Translations under genes and position numbers: made by a program
In this document: positions 9,007 through 16,515 of the stretch, in pieces
Position numbering within the stretch: position 1 is the first letter of the stretch
Layout: every line of letters starts with the position of its first letter
Notes under the pieces: generated by a model
The model's database searches: none
Told to the model about the DNA's origin: nothing
The model's input: only the letters and a program-made list of their open reading frames with translations
Source of the DNA: Flavobacterium ajazii
GTDB lineage: Bacteria; Bacteroidota; Bacteroidia; Flavobacteriales; Flavobacteriaceae
Assembly (NCBI RefSeq): GCF_010614725.1
Contig: NZ_JAAEHL010000010.1
Span: 1-64,000 of the forward strand
Length of the DNA: 64,000 bases
Direction: 5' to 3'

Positions 9007-9092
9007 ACTGTTTTTTTTACTGTTTAATCGTTAATTTGTTTAATCGTTTAATCGTTTTTCTTCCGATTAAACAATTAACCGGTTAACCGATT
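9007..9092. repeat. GTTTAATCG/CGATTAAAC repeat cluster between pyrR and pyrB
   Basis: Several copies of GTTTAATCG on one side (9027-9057) face CGATTAAAC copies on the other (9064-9092), able to fold into a long AT-rich hairpin around 9058-9063. It could be a transcript-level control element for pyrB or a generic dispersed repeat. Confidence 0.55.
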
Positions 9093-9095
9093 AAA

Positions 9096-9635
9096 CTAAT
9101 TTGTAACCAAATGCACTACATCTTCACCATCATTTTCTTTCCAGCTCACTTTTACTTTTTCGCCATTAATTGCATCTACCTGACGGCCTCGATAATCGGG
9201 CTGAATTGGTAAATTACGGCTGAAACGTCTGTCGATTAACACTAATAATTCAATTTCTGAAGGTCTTCCAAAAGACTGAATTGCGGTTAAGGCAGAACGA
9301 ATGCTTCTTCCGGTAAACAATACATCATCAATAAAAATGACTTTTTTGTTTTCGACTATAAAATTTATTTGCGTTTTATTAGCTTCAAGAGGTTTCTCAG
9401 TTCTGCGAAAATCATCTCTAAAGAAAGTGATATCCAGATAACCCAGTGAAATTTGAGGCGTATTGTATTCGTTCTCTAAAATCTGTTTTAAACGCTCCGC
9501 AAGAAAGACACCTCTCGGCTGAATACCGATTAAAATAGTGTCTGAAAAATCAAGATGTTTTTCGATTAACTGACAAGCCAAACGATGGAGTATGATAGTA
9601 ACTTCTTTTGAATTAAGTAATACTTTTTGGCTCAT
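9096..9635 (-). CDS. pyrR: Bifunctional pyr regulator / uracil phosphoribosyltransferase PyrR
   Basis: 179 residues from the chosen ATG (MSQKVLLNSKEV). A longer reading from 9662 is possible, but a perfect -7 box (9660-9667) overlaps that upstream ATG, so the transcript would begin after it. The PRPP-binding loop VIFIDDVLFTGRSIRSAL, an N-terminal RLACQLIEKH helix and the IGIQPRGVFLAERL segment identify PyrR. In other bacteria PyrR senses UMP/PRPP and binds pyr mRNA, and it also makes UMP from uracil. Its position directly before pyrB fits pyrimidine control. Confidence 0.9.
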   Translation of the reverse strand: MSQKVLLNSKEVTIILHRLACQLIEKHLDFSDTILIGIQPRGVFLAERLKQILENEYNTPQISLGYLDITFFRDDFRRTEKPLEANKTQINFIVENKKVIFIDDVLFTGRSIRSALTAIQSFGRPSEIELLVLIDRRFSRNLPIQPDYRGRQVDAINGEKVKVSWKENDGEDVVHLVTN

Positions 9636-9659
9636 AAGTAATTGTAATGATTGGTCGGG

Positions 9660-9667
9660 CAAATATA
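9660..9667 (-). promoter_or_regulatory. -7 promoter box for pyrR
   Basis: TATATTTG on the minus strand, a perfect TAnnTTTG. Predicted transcript start is near 9655, 20 nt before the ATG at 9635; this rules out the ATG at 9662. Confidence 0.6.
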
Positions 9668-9698
9668 CAAAACCATTTTAGGATTTTTAAAGTACTCC

Positions 9699-10913
9699 TT
9701 ATATAATTACTGATTTTTCTTTAGACTTGAATGACAGCCAAGTCAGTTTACTCCAAATATACTCAAACGGACCTTGTTTATGATTTTTTAGCCAACATTT
9801 ACAAAAAATGAGCTGAATACTAAACAAAACAATAGCAATTAAAAAGCAATAAGTAGCTCCAGTATATTCATACAACCCAAGTCCCCACCGATAATAAACA
9901 AACGCCCCCATTACAGATTGTGTGATATAACAAGTCAAGCTCATCTTTCCAAAAGGCATCAATTTAGAAAGTAGGGATTTCATGAATTCAGAATGATAAA
10001 ACGACAAAATTAAAACACCTACCACGACAAACATAAAAGTTACGTTTGACCAAGAAGTCATAACAATATTAAAAATTTTGAAAATAGCCTTGCTTTCAAA
10101 AAAATATTTGGCATTGTATTTCAAAACAAACAATAATACCGTTAATGGAATGCAATAAAAAATTATTTTCTTCCAAAAATTAAAACTGTTTTCTGATGCT
10201 ATAAAATATCCTTTCCGACCCAAAAGCATCCCTAACAAAAACAAAGCTGAAGCTTGAAAAAATCGGGTATTCTCCCAACACCAATACAAACAAGCTTTAC
10301 GCCCTATTGTTAAATTTATTCTGGCATGTTCCAAAAAGGAATAGGAAGGCGATTTTAGTGCTGCCATCATTTCTTTAAAATATATAGACGACATTTTTTT
10401 GGGTGCAACATAATTAGGTGTCAACAAAGCATCAAAAAAAACATACCAGTCAAATGGCAGTAAGAGCAACAATAAAGCAAGCATTAAAACAAGTCTATTG
10501 TTAAATTTAACTGTTACAATTAGAATACCTCCTAAAATAGCATATAAAACCAGAATATCTCCTTCAAAAAAAATAGTATTTATATAACCGAAACCAGCCA
10601 ACAATACTAAACGCCAAGCAAAACGAAGCCTAAAATCTTTACCTTTTTTTTCTTGATTTTGATTTTGAATAAAAAAAGTAAAGCAAAAAAGTAAAGCAAA
10701 AATTGCATACGATTTACCTCCAAAAAGAAAAAACAAAGTTTCCCAAATTCCTTTATCTAAAACCTTCATCCAATTTGGCAAATGCTCAGGAAAATGATAG
10801 AAATCAAAATGTTCAATATTATGTAACAACATGATTGACATAACGGCATAACCACGCAGAGCATCAACTACTTCTATTCTTGAAGCTTTTAAATTAAAGA
10901 TATCGTTTTGCAT
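9699..10913 (-). CDS. DUF418-family multi-pass membrane protein
   Basis: 404 residues with about ten hydrophobic segments. The N-terminal RIEVVDALRGYAVMSIMLLHN resembles the start of acyltransferase/YeiB-type membrane proteins, and the C-terminal FLIAIVLFSIQLIF...NHKQGPFEYIWSKLTW matches the DUF418 ending. The biochemical role of the family is unknown; related N-terminal DUF1624-type domains occur in membrane acyltransferases. It is the first gene of the minus-strand block, with a -7 box about 28 bp upstream. Confidence 0.85.
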   Translation of the reverse strand: MQNDIFNLKASRIEVVDALRGYAVMSIMLLHNIEHFDFYHFPEHLPNWMKVLDKGIWETLFFLFGGKSYAIFALLFCFTFFIQNQNQEKKGKDFRLRFAWRLVLLAGFGYINTIFFEGDILVLYAILGGILIVTVKFNNRLVLMLALLLLLLPFDWYVFFDALLTPNYVAPKKMSSIYFKEMMAALKSPSYSFLEHARINLTIGRKACLYWCWENTRFFQASALFLLGMLLGRKGYFIASENSFNFWKKIIFYCIPLTVLLFVLKYNAKYFFESKAIFKIFNIVMTSWSNVTFMFVVVGVLILSFYHSEFMKSLLSKLMPFGKMSLTCYITQSVMGAFVYYRWGLGLYEYTGATYCFLIAIVLFSIQLIFCKCWLKNHKQGPFEYIWSKLTWLSFKSKEKSVII

Positions 10914-10940
10914 AATTTATTTTATAGATATTTTTTTTAC

Positions 10941-10948
10941 CAAAAATA
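10941..10948 (-). promoter_or_regulatory. -7 promoter box for the DUF418 gene
   Basis: TATTTTTG on the minus strand (TAnnTTTG). Predicted transcript start is near 10936, about 23 nt before the ATG. Confidence 0.5.
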
Positions 10949-11260
10949 TCTTAAATTTTTAAAATCACTAACAGTATTTTAACCATTTTTTAAAGAAATT
11001 AGTTCAAAAAACATCTATTAGTTGAAATCATATTTAGTATAGTATAAAGTCCGATAATACAGATATACCGAGCGAACACGTAAAATATATTTGAAACTGC
11101 TAATTAAATTCGTATCAAAATCAATCCATTTTTGCTTAAATTAACAAAATACACCAAATTTCATGAGAAAAATAATTATCCCGATCGCTCGTATATGTGC
11201 AACGATAGCGCGGAAATTCTTTCCGTGCACGCAAAGTATATCAACTTAGTGAACATTAAA

Positions 11261-11461
11261 ATTCCGTAGGAATGAACTAAATTGTAGCAACGGATTTCAA
11301 TCCGTTATAAAAGAGAACGACCATACGTAAAGTTCCATCGGAACGGTTCATATTCATAAACATATAATATGTATCGAACCAATGGTTCTTTTTACCTCAT
11401 CCCGAATTTCAGATCGGATTAAAATCCGGGGCCCTACAATATTAATCCGAGCCGATGGCTC
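11261..11461. repeat. Array of 13-nt mini-palindromes inside an imperfect inverted repeat
   Basis: Four 5-bp stems with 3-nt loops: ATTCCgtaGGAAT (11261-11273), GTTCCatcGGAAC (11332-11344), GAACCaatGGTTC (11376-11388) and GAGCCgatGGCTC (11449-11461). Between them lie inverted arms at 11281-11304 and 11415-11440, which share ATTGTAG/CTACAAT ends and an AACGGATT..AATCCG core that is itself palindromic. This looks like a REP/BIME-type or non-autonomous mobile element. Confidence 0.65.
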
Positions 11462-11533
11462 TTCAAAACCTAATGAACTCAGTCTGGCATCTGTTTTTAC
11501 CCGACAGGTTTAGCATCCGTAAAAAACTAATAA

Positions 11534-11541
11534 TTATATTT
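11534..11541 (+). promoter_or_regulatory. -7 promoter box for the methyltransferase gene
   Basis: TATATTTG, a perfect TAnnTTTG, 36 bp before the start codon. Predicted transcript start is near 11546. Confidence 0.5.
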
Positions 11542-11577
11542 GGTAGAACGTAAATAAAAAATCAGTCTAAAAAACAA

Positions 11578-12210
11578 ATGGATAAATACAAAGAAACTTT
11601 TGAAACCTGGAATAAAATTGCGAATCTTTATGAGGACAAATTTATGAATCTGAGTATCTATGATGAAACTTATGATTTCTTTTGCAGTCTTTTAAAAGAT
11701 CAACAAAACGTATTTGAAATTGGATGCGGACCGGGAAACATTACCAAATATTTATTATCCAAAAGACCTGATTTAAAAATCACCGGCATCGACATTGCAC
11801 CAAAAATGATCGAATTAGCGCAAAAAAACAATCCCACAGCTGATTTTAAAATAATCGATACCCGAAAGCTGAATGAGTTAAATGAAAAATTTGATGCCAT
11901 TATGTGCGGGTTTTGTTTACCCTATTTGTCCGAATCAGATTGTTCGAAACTAATAAAAGACTCTGCTCAAATACTTCATAATAATGGAGTTTTATACTTA
12001 AGTTTTGTACAAGGTGATCCTGCTAAATCAAGCTTTATTTCGGGAAGCTCCGGAGACCGAACTTATTTTTATTATCATTCTTTAGAAAACTTAAAAACCA
12101 GCCTTCTTGAAAATAATTTTGAGATTGTAAAATTGTTTGAAGTAAATTATCCCAAAGCAGAAGGTCCTGAAATTCACACCATCGTAATTGCGAAAAGCGA
12201 AACTTTCTAA
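11578..12210 (+). CDS. Class I SAM-dependent methyltransferase
   Basis: 210 residues. The Rossmann-fold SAM-binding motif I is VFEIGCGPGNITKYLL (about residues 42-57), followed by motif II ITGIDIAPKMIELA and a DTRKLNELNEKFDAIMCGF post-motif region, as in methyltransferase-11/25 family enzymes. The substrate cannot be read from the sequence. It stands alone between a minus-strand gene and a small lipoprotein gene on the same strand, with its own -7 box. Confidence 0.85.
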   Translation: MDKYKETFETWNKIANLYEDKFMNLSIYDETYDFFCSLLKDQQNVFEIGCGPGNITKYLLSKRPDLKITGIDIAPKMIELAQKNNPTADFKIIDTRKLNELNEKFDAIMCGFCLPYLSESDCSKLIKDSAQILHNNGVLYLSFVQGDPAKSSFISGSSGDRTYFYYHSLENLKTSLLENNFEIVKLFEVNYPKAEGPEIHTIVIAKSETF

Positions 12211-12304
12211 ATAATCCAAATCATAAAACTTTTCGCAAAAATTGTATAACACATTTTCCTTGTTCCTTAAGTAATTTTATTTCTGAACTTAAAAACTCAG
12301 AATC

Positions 12305-12475
12305 ATGCAAAATAAAATTACAAGACTGTTAATGGTATTGTTTATACTATTTTCATTTACAAGCTGCGAATTAGTTGGAGACATTTTTAAAGCCGGAATG
12401 GGATTCGGGATCTTTATCGTGATTTTTATAATCGTAATCATTATCTGGATCTTTGCCCGCGTTTTCAAAAAGTAA
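12305..12475 (+). CDS. Tiny predicted membrane lipoprotein
   Basis: 56 residues. An N-terminal signal (RLLMVLFILFSF) ends at lipobox FTSC, followed by ELVGDIFKAGMGFG and one very hydrophobic segment rich in Ile/Val (IFIVIFIIVIIIWIFA), then a basic tail RVFKK. Similar tiny proteins of Bacteroidota are sometimes mislabelled phosphatidate cytidylyltransferase; nothing here supports an enzyme. It lies 94 bp after the methyltransferase gene and is closed by a good terminator, which supports its being a real gene. Confidence 0.65.
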   Translation: MQNKITRLLMVLFILFSFTSCELVGDIFKAGMGFGIFIVIFIIVIIIWIFARVFKK

Positions 12476-12482
12476 AAACATA

Positions 12483-12523
12483 AAAAATCCCAAATTCTGT
12501 TTTAATTGGAATTTGGGATTTTT
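12483..12523 (+). terminator. Terminator between the tiny lipoprotein and ABC-F genes
   Basis: AAAAATCCCAAATTC (12483-12497) pairs perfectly with GAATTTGGGATTTTT (12509-12523). The A and T ends make it usable in both directions by the convergent genes. Confidence 0.85.
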
Positions 12524-12541
12524 AATATTGTAATTTACAGA

Positions 12542-14161
12542 TTAAAGATTGTACATCTTTTTTCTCTGTTCCTGAATCTTTTCATCATCAAGATATTCGT
12601 CAAATGTCATGTAACGGTCGATAACTCCGTTTGGTGTCAATTCTACGATTCTATTACCTACAGTTTGCGCGAACTCGTGGTCATGTGTTGTGAAGATTAC
12701 AGAACCTTTGAAGTTTTTCAATGAGTTGTTGAAAGCCGTAATAGACTCCAAATCTAAGTGGTTTGTAGGCTCATCCAGCATTAAAACGTTTGCACGTTCC
12801 ATCATCATTCTGGACAACATACAACGCACTTTTTCTCCTCCGGATAAAACTCTTGACGTTTTTAGAGCTTCTTCACCAGAGAAAATCATTTTCCCTAAGA
12901 AACCTCTAATGAATACCTCATCACGCTCTTCTTCTGTTTTAGCATACTGACGTAACCAGTCAACTAAACTTAAATCATTTTCGAAATATTTATGATTTTC
13001 AGCTGGCAAGTATGCTTGATTTGTTGTAATTCCCCAGTCAAAAGTTCCGGAATCTGCTTTTTGCTCGTTGTTTAATATTTCGTAGAAAGCAGTTGTAGCA
13101 CGTGAATCTTTAGAGAAAAGAACGATTTTATCGCCTTTTGCCATATTCAGGTTAATATCTTTGAATAAAACTTCTCCATCTACAGAAGCAGAAAGGTTTT
13201 CTACATTCAAAATCTGATCTCCGGCTTCACGATCCTGATCAAAGATAATTGCAGGGTAACGACGGCTTGAAGGTTTAATTTCAGAAATATTCAATTTCGA
13301 AATCATTTTTTTACGAGAAGTTGCTTGTTTCGATTTCGCCACGTTTGCACTAAAACGACGAATAAATTCTTCCAGCTCTTGTTTCTTCTCTTCTGCTTTT
13401 TTGTTTTGCTGTGCACGCTGTTTTGCTGCTAATTGGCTAGACTCGTACCAGAACGTATAGTTTCCTGAATAGTGATTGATTTTTCCGAAATCAATATCAG
13501 AAATATGTGTACAAACCGCATCCAAAAAGTGACGGTCGTGAGATACAACGATTACAGTGTTTTCGTAGTTTGCTAAGAAGTTTTCTAACCAGGCGATTGT
13601 CTCGAAATCCAAATCGTTGGTAGGCTCATCCATAATCAGCAAATCAGGATTTCCGAAAAGTGCCTGCGCCAAAAGCACACGTACTTTCATTTTTCCTTCC
13701 ATATCGCTCATTAAAGTATAATGATCTGCTTCAGTGATTCCTAAGTTAGACAACATCGCTGCAGCATCAGAATCGGCGTTCCATCCGTTCATTTCTTCAA
13801 ACTGAACCTGTAGCTCCCCTATTCTGTCTGCATTGGCATCATTATAATCTAAATAAAGTTCATCCATTTCCTTTTTAACAGCATACAGTACTTTATTTCC
13901 CATTAAAACGGTTTCCAAAACGGTATGTTCGTCGAACATGTTGTGGTTCTGGTTCAAAACCGACATACGTTTTCCCGGCTCTAAATGAATGTGACCAGAA
14001 GTTGGATCAATATCGCCCGAAATAACTTTTAAGAAAGTAGATTTTCCTGCTCCATTTGCTCCAATTACGCCGTAAATATTTCCGTGAGTAAACGTAGTAT
14101 TTACTTCGTCAAATAAAATTCTTTTACCAAACTGAACTGATAAATTATTGACTGTTAACAT
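12542..14161 (-). CDS. ABC-F family ATPase, YbiT-like
   Basis: 539 residues, two ABC domains joined by a charged linker (about 245-300) and no membrane domain, as in ABC-F proteins that act on ribosomes. NBD1 has Walker A GANGAGKST (34-42) and Walker B DEPTND (178-183), but its signature is MSDMEGKM (151-158) instead of LSGGQ. E. coli YbiT also has a diverged NBD1 signature (from memory). NBD2 has LSGGE (439-443) and MLDEPTNHLD (461-470), but the P-loop position reads FSKDSRATT (349-357), lacking the GxxxxGK[ST] pattern. One composite site would therefore lack a normal P-loop. A translation-factor role is inferred from family. Confidence 0.85.
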   Translation of the reverse strand: MLTVNNLSVQFGKRILFDEVNTTFTHGNIYGVIGANGAGKSTFLKVISGDIDPTSGHIHLEPGKRMSVLNQNHNMFDEHTVLETVLMGNKVLYAVKKEMDELYLDYNDANADRIGELQVQFEEMNGWNADSDAAAMLSNLGITEADHYTLMSDMEGKMKVRVLLAQALFGNPDLLIMDEPTNDLDFETIAWLENFLANYENTVIVVSHDRHFLDAVCTHISDIDFGKINHYSGNYTFWYESSQLAAKQRAQQNKKAEEKKQELEEFIRRFSANVAKSKQATSRKKMISKLNISEIKPSSRRYPAIIFDQDREAGDQILNVENLSASVDGEVLFKDINLNMAKGDKIVLFSKDSRATTAFYEILNNEQKADSGTFDWGITTNQAYLPAENHKYFENDLSLVDWLRQYAKTEEERDEVFIRGFLGKMIFSGEEALKTSRVLSGGEKVRCMLSRMMMERANVLMLDEPTNHLDLESITAFNNSLKNFKGSVIFTTHDHEFAQTVGNRIVELTPNGVIDRYMTFDEYLDDEKIQEQRKKMYNL

Positions 14162-14186
14162 GAATGTCTTTTTAATTAATTTGGTG

Positions 14187-14218
14187 CAAAAGTAAGGAAA
14201 AAGGTTCAGAGTTGCAAA
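14187..14218 (-). promoter_or_regulatory. Promoter of the ABC-F gene
   Basis: On the minus strand: TTTG (14218-14215), 20-nt spacer, TACTTTTG (14194-14187). This matches the Bacteroidota -33/-7 consensus. Predicted transcript start is near 14182, 21 nt before the ATG. Confidence 0.65.
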
Positions 14219-14228
14219 GATGCAAATT

Positions 14229-14288
14229 CACCATTAAGATATTAAGAAAATTAAGCTCTGCTTCATGAAACTTAATATCTTAATGGTG
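14229..14288. repeat. 18-bp perfect inverted repeat
   Basis: CACCATTAAGATATTAAG (14229-14246) and CTTAATATCTTAATGGTG (14271-14288) are exact reverse complements with a 24-nt loop, just after the thioredoxin-like gene. There is no T-run, so it is more likely a dispersed repeat or mRNA-stabilising stem than a terminator. Confidence 0.6.
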
Positions 14289-14294
14289 CAAAAT

Positions 14295-15068
14295 TTAATT
14301 TTTACTTTCTTTCTCCAAAGCGACTTCGAGGCTTTCGTAATTCGAAACTACTTTTTTGATTACTCCTGCTTTATCCAAAATAAAATGCGTTGGGAAAGCA
14401 TTTAAATCCAGTTTTTCATTCATATACGTTTTCATGTTTGGAATAACGGAATATGAAAGTGTTTTTCTAGCCAAAAATGTTTTTAACTGTTCCGGTGTAT
14501 CTTCGGCCAGACTTATGAAAATAATATCTTTTCGGTCTTTGTATTTTGAAACTAATGCGTTGACCTTTGGAAACTCTTTGATACAGGCTGCACAATGAAT
14601 GTACCAGCACTTTATAACAACGATTTTACCGTTCATGGACTCATTGGTTATCAGATTTCCGTCTAAATCTTTAAAGGAGAATTCCGAAAAAGGCTTTCCT
14701 TCCATCTCATAATTTTTTAAAGCATCAAAAGCTTCCTGATTAATCGTTGCTTTGATACTTGTATCTGATTTTGGAAGGATTTTAAACAGTTTGTAACAAT
14801 AAACCGAATCAGCTGATTTTAATCGGATTGGGATAAAACTTTCGTTTGCCAGGGCATTCAAAAATACTTTTTTTGAGATTTCTTTTGAGGATTCATCCAG
14901 TGCAATATAATCCCGTGAAAGCATAATATTTCTGCTTTGATATGCCCACCAATCCATAAATTTACTTTGAATCTTTGCCGGATCAACTTCAGGATCACCA
15001 TATTTAGTCTGACTTGTGCAAGAAGTAAAGATTAAAAACAGGATGATAAAGCGGATTAATTTATGCAT
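14295..15068 (-). CDS. Thioredoxin-like (TlpA/AhpC-TSA) lipoprotein
   Basis: 257 residues. The lipoprotein signal ends at FTSCTSQ. The C-terminal half (about 120-250) is a thioredoxin fold: FSFKDLDGNLI, then VIKCWYIHCAACIKEFPK with a CxxC-type active site CAAC, and a cis-Pro region LDLNAFPTHFILDKAG. Proteins of this class act as periplasmic disulfide reductants or oxidoreductases. The preceding 100 residues match nothing I recognise. It stands alone with its own promoter. Confidence 0.8.
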   Translation of the reverse strand: MHKLIRFIILFLIFTSCTSQTKYGDPEVDPAKIQSKFMDWWAYQSRNIMLSRDYIALDESSKEISKKVFLNALANESFIPIRLKSADSVYCYKLFKILPKSDTSIKATINQEAFDALKNYEMEGKPFSEFSFKDLDGNLITNESMNGKIVVIKCWYIHCAACIKEFPKVNALVSKYKDRKDIIFISLAEDTPEQLKTFLARKTLSYSVIPNMKTYMNEKLDLNAFPTHFILDKAGVIKKVVSNYESLEVALEKESKN

Positions 15069-15094
15069 GATATTTAATAGAATAATTTAAGAAT

Positions 15095-15123
15095 CAAAAG
15101 TACTTAAAAATTAATGTTTCAAA
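15095..15123 (-). promoter_or_regulatory. Promoter of the thioredoxin-like lipoprotein gene
   Basis: On the minus strand: TTTG (15123-15120), 17-nt spacer, TACTTTTG (15102-15095). Predicted transcript start is near 15090, 22 nt before the ATG. Confidence 0.65.
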
Positions 15124-15229
15124 AATGATTTATTCAAATTAGCTATATTCGCTAAAATCTTGGCTGATTAAATAATTCAGCTTCTCAGATTCAAATTACC
15201 TGAACACATTTCGACAAAAAAAGATAAAT

Positions 15230-16231
15230 ATGCAGGCACCAATTTTACTATATCAGACATCGGAATCTAATATAAATGTTGAAGTTACTTTTTTAGATGA
15301 AAATTTTTGGCTTTCACAAAAAGCTATGGGGCAATTATTTGATGTTAACATTAGAACTATAAATGAACATCTTCAAAATATCTTTAACACATCTGAACTA
15401 GATAAAAATTCAACTAACCGGAAAATCCGGATAGTTCAAACTGAAGGAAAAAGAGAGGTTAGCAGAGAAATTGATTTTTACAATCTTGATGCAATAATAG
15501 CAGTAGGATACAGAGTAAACTCTAAACAAGCATCTCAATTCAGGATTTGGGCAACTAAAACACTGAAAGAATTTATCATCAAAGGATTCATTGTAAATGA
15601 TGAAATGCTGAAAAACGGTAAATCCTTTGGAAAAGATTATTTTGAAGAATTACTGGAACGCATTAGAGAAATTCGTGCCTCTGAAAGGAGATTTTATCAA
15701 AAAATAACCGACATCTATGCACTTTCGGCCAATTATGACAAAGACGATGTTACTACAAAGACATTTTTTGCAACAGTTCAGAACAAATTACACTGGGCAA
15801 TAACGGGTAAAACAGCTGCCGAAATTATTTATAATGAAGCCGATGCTACTAAAATCTATATGGGATTATCTACATGGAAAGATGCTCCCAATGGAAAAAT
15901 TCAGAAAAGCGATGTAAGTGTTGCCAAGAATTATTTAAATGATGCACATCTTCAGGAATTAAACAGAATTGTTTCTGCTTACTTAGACTTAGCCGAGAAT
16001 TATGCCAAAAGACAAATTGTAATGCAAATGGAAGACTGGACCGTTTTTTTGAATAATTTTCTACAACTTTCTAACTACCCAATTCTAAATGAAAAAGGAA
16101 AAGTAACACATTTAGAAGCTAAAATTAAAGCCGAAATGGAATTTGATAAATTTAGAGTTATCCAGGACAGAGAATATCTTTCTGATTTTGACCGGGAAAT
16201 TTTAAATCTGGAAAAAAAAAATAAAAATTAA
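15230..16231 (+). CDS. RhuM family protein (accessory gene)
   Basis: 333 residues. It has the N-terminal core of the RhuM family (EVTFLDENFWLSQKAMGQLFDVNIRTINEHL), an HTH-like segment akin to KilA-N/phage anti-repressor-type domains, then REIDFYNLDAIIAVGYRVNS and FRIWATKTLKEFIIKGF. The C-terminal part has a Fic/DOC-like context word (HWAITGKTAAEII) and a long helical tail. RhuM was named from a Salmonella pathogenicity island; its function is unsettled. It stands alone between genes on the other strand, typical of a laterally acquired accessory gene. No antitoxin-like partner ORF was seen next to it. Confidence 0.85.
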   Translation: MQAPILLYQTSESNINVEVTFLDENFWLSQKAMGQLFDVNIRTINEHLQNIFNTSELDKNSTNRKIRIVQTEGKREVSREIDFYNLDAIIAVGYRVNSKQASQFRIWATKTLKEFIIKGFIVNDEMLKNGKSFGKDYFEELLERIREIRASERRFYQKITDIYALSANYDKDDVTTKTFFATVQNKLHWAITGKTAAEIIYNEADATKIYMGLSTWKDAPNGKIQKSDVSVAKNYLNDAHLQELNRIVSAYLDLAENYAKRQIVMQMEDWTVFLNNFLQLSNYPILNEKGKVTHLEAKIKAEMEFDKFRVIQDREYLSDFDREILNLEKKNKN

Positions 16232-16515
16232 AAAACCTGACAACGAATTGCCATGTTTACAATGTTCTTTTTCGGGTAAAAACCAAATAACAAATTACCC
16301 AAAACTGACACATTACTTGAAATAAAATTTAGATTAAAAAATAAATAACCAAACTCAATTTTAACCGTCCCAATATTTTATTTCTATTTCTCTTTAAAAC
16401 TTTTAATAAACTAATTTGGTTAAAATTATCTCTGCCAGATTGTTTTTCCGGCAGAGACAAAACCAATTAAATAATCATTAAACTTAACTTAAACTACACA
16501 TTACTAACTCAAACT

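Larger units (their letters stand above)
10914..11577. other. 664-bp gene-free region with palindromic repeat element
   Basis: No credible coding frame. It holds divergent -7 boxes at its ends (10941-10948 minus, 11534-11541 plus) and a palindrome-rich element at 11261-11461 described separately. The part from 10949 to 11260 shows nothing recognisable. Confidence 0.6.

Noticed and set aside
9636..9662. Upstream ATG giving PyrR nine extra residues
   Set aside because: A perfect -7 box overlaps it, so the transcript would start downstream.
11261..11461. CRISPR array
   Set aside because: The repeats are short palindromes of differing sequence and irregular spacing, with no direct repeats of 24-40 bp and no cas genes.
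10914..11577. Missing or decayed gene in the long gap
   Set aside because: All frames are broken and no similarity to a known protein could be recognised; palindromic repeats explain much of it.
14229..14288. Rho-independent terminator for the thioredoxin-like gene
   Set aside because: A perfect stem, but no T-run on either side and a 24-nt loop.
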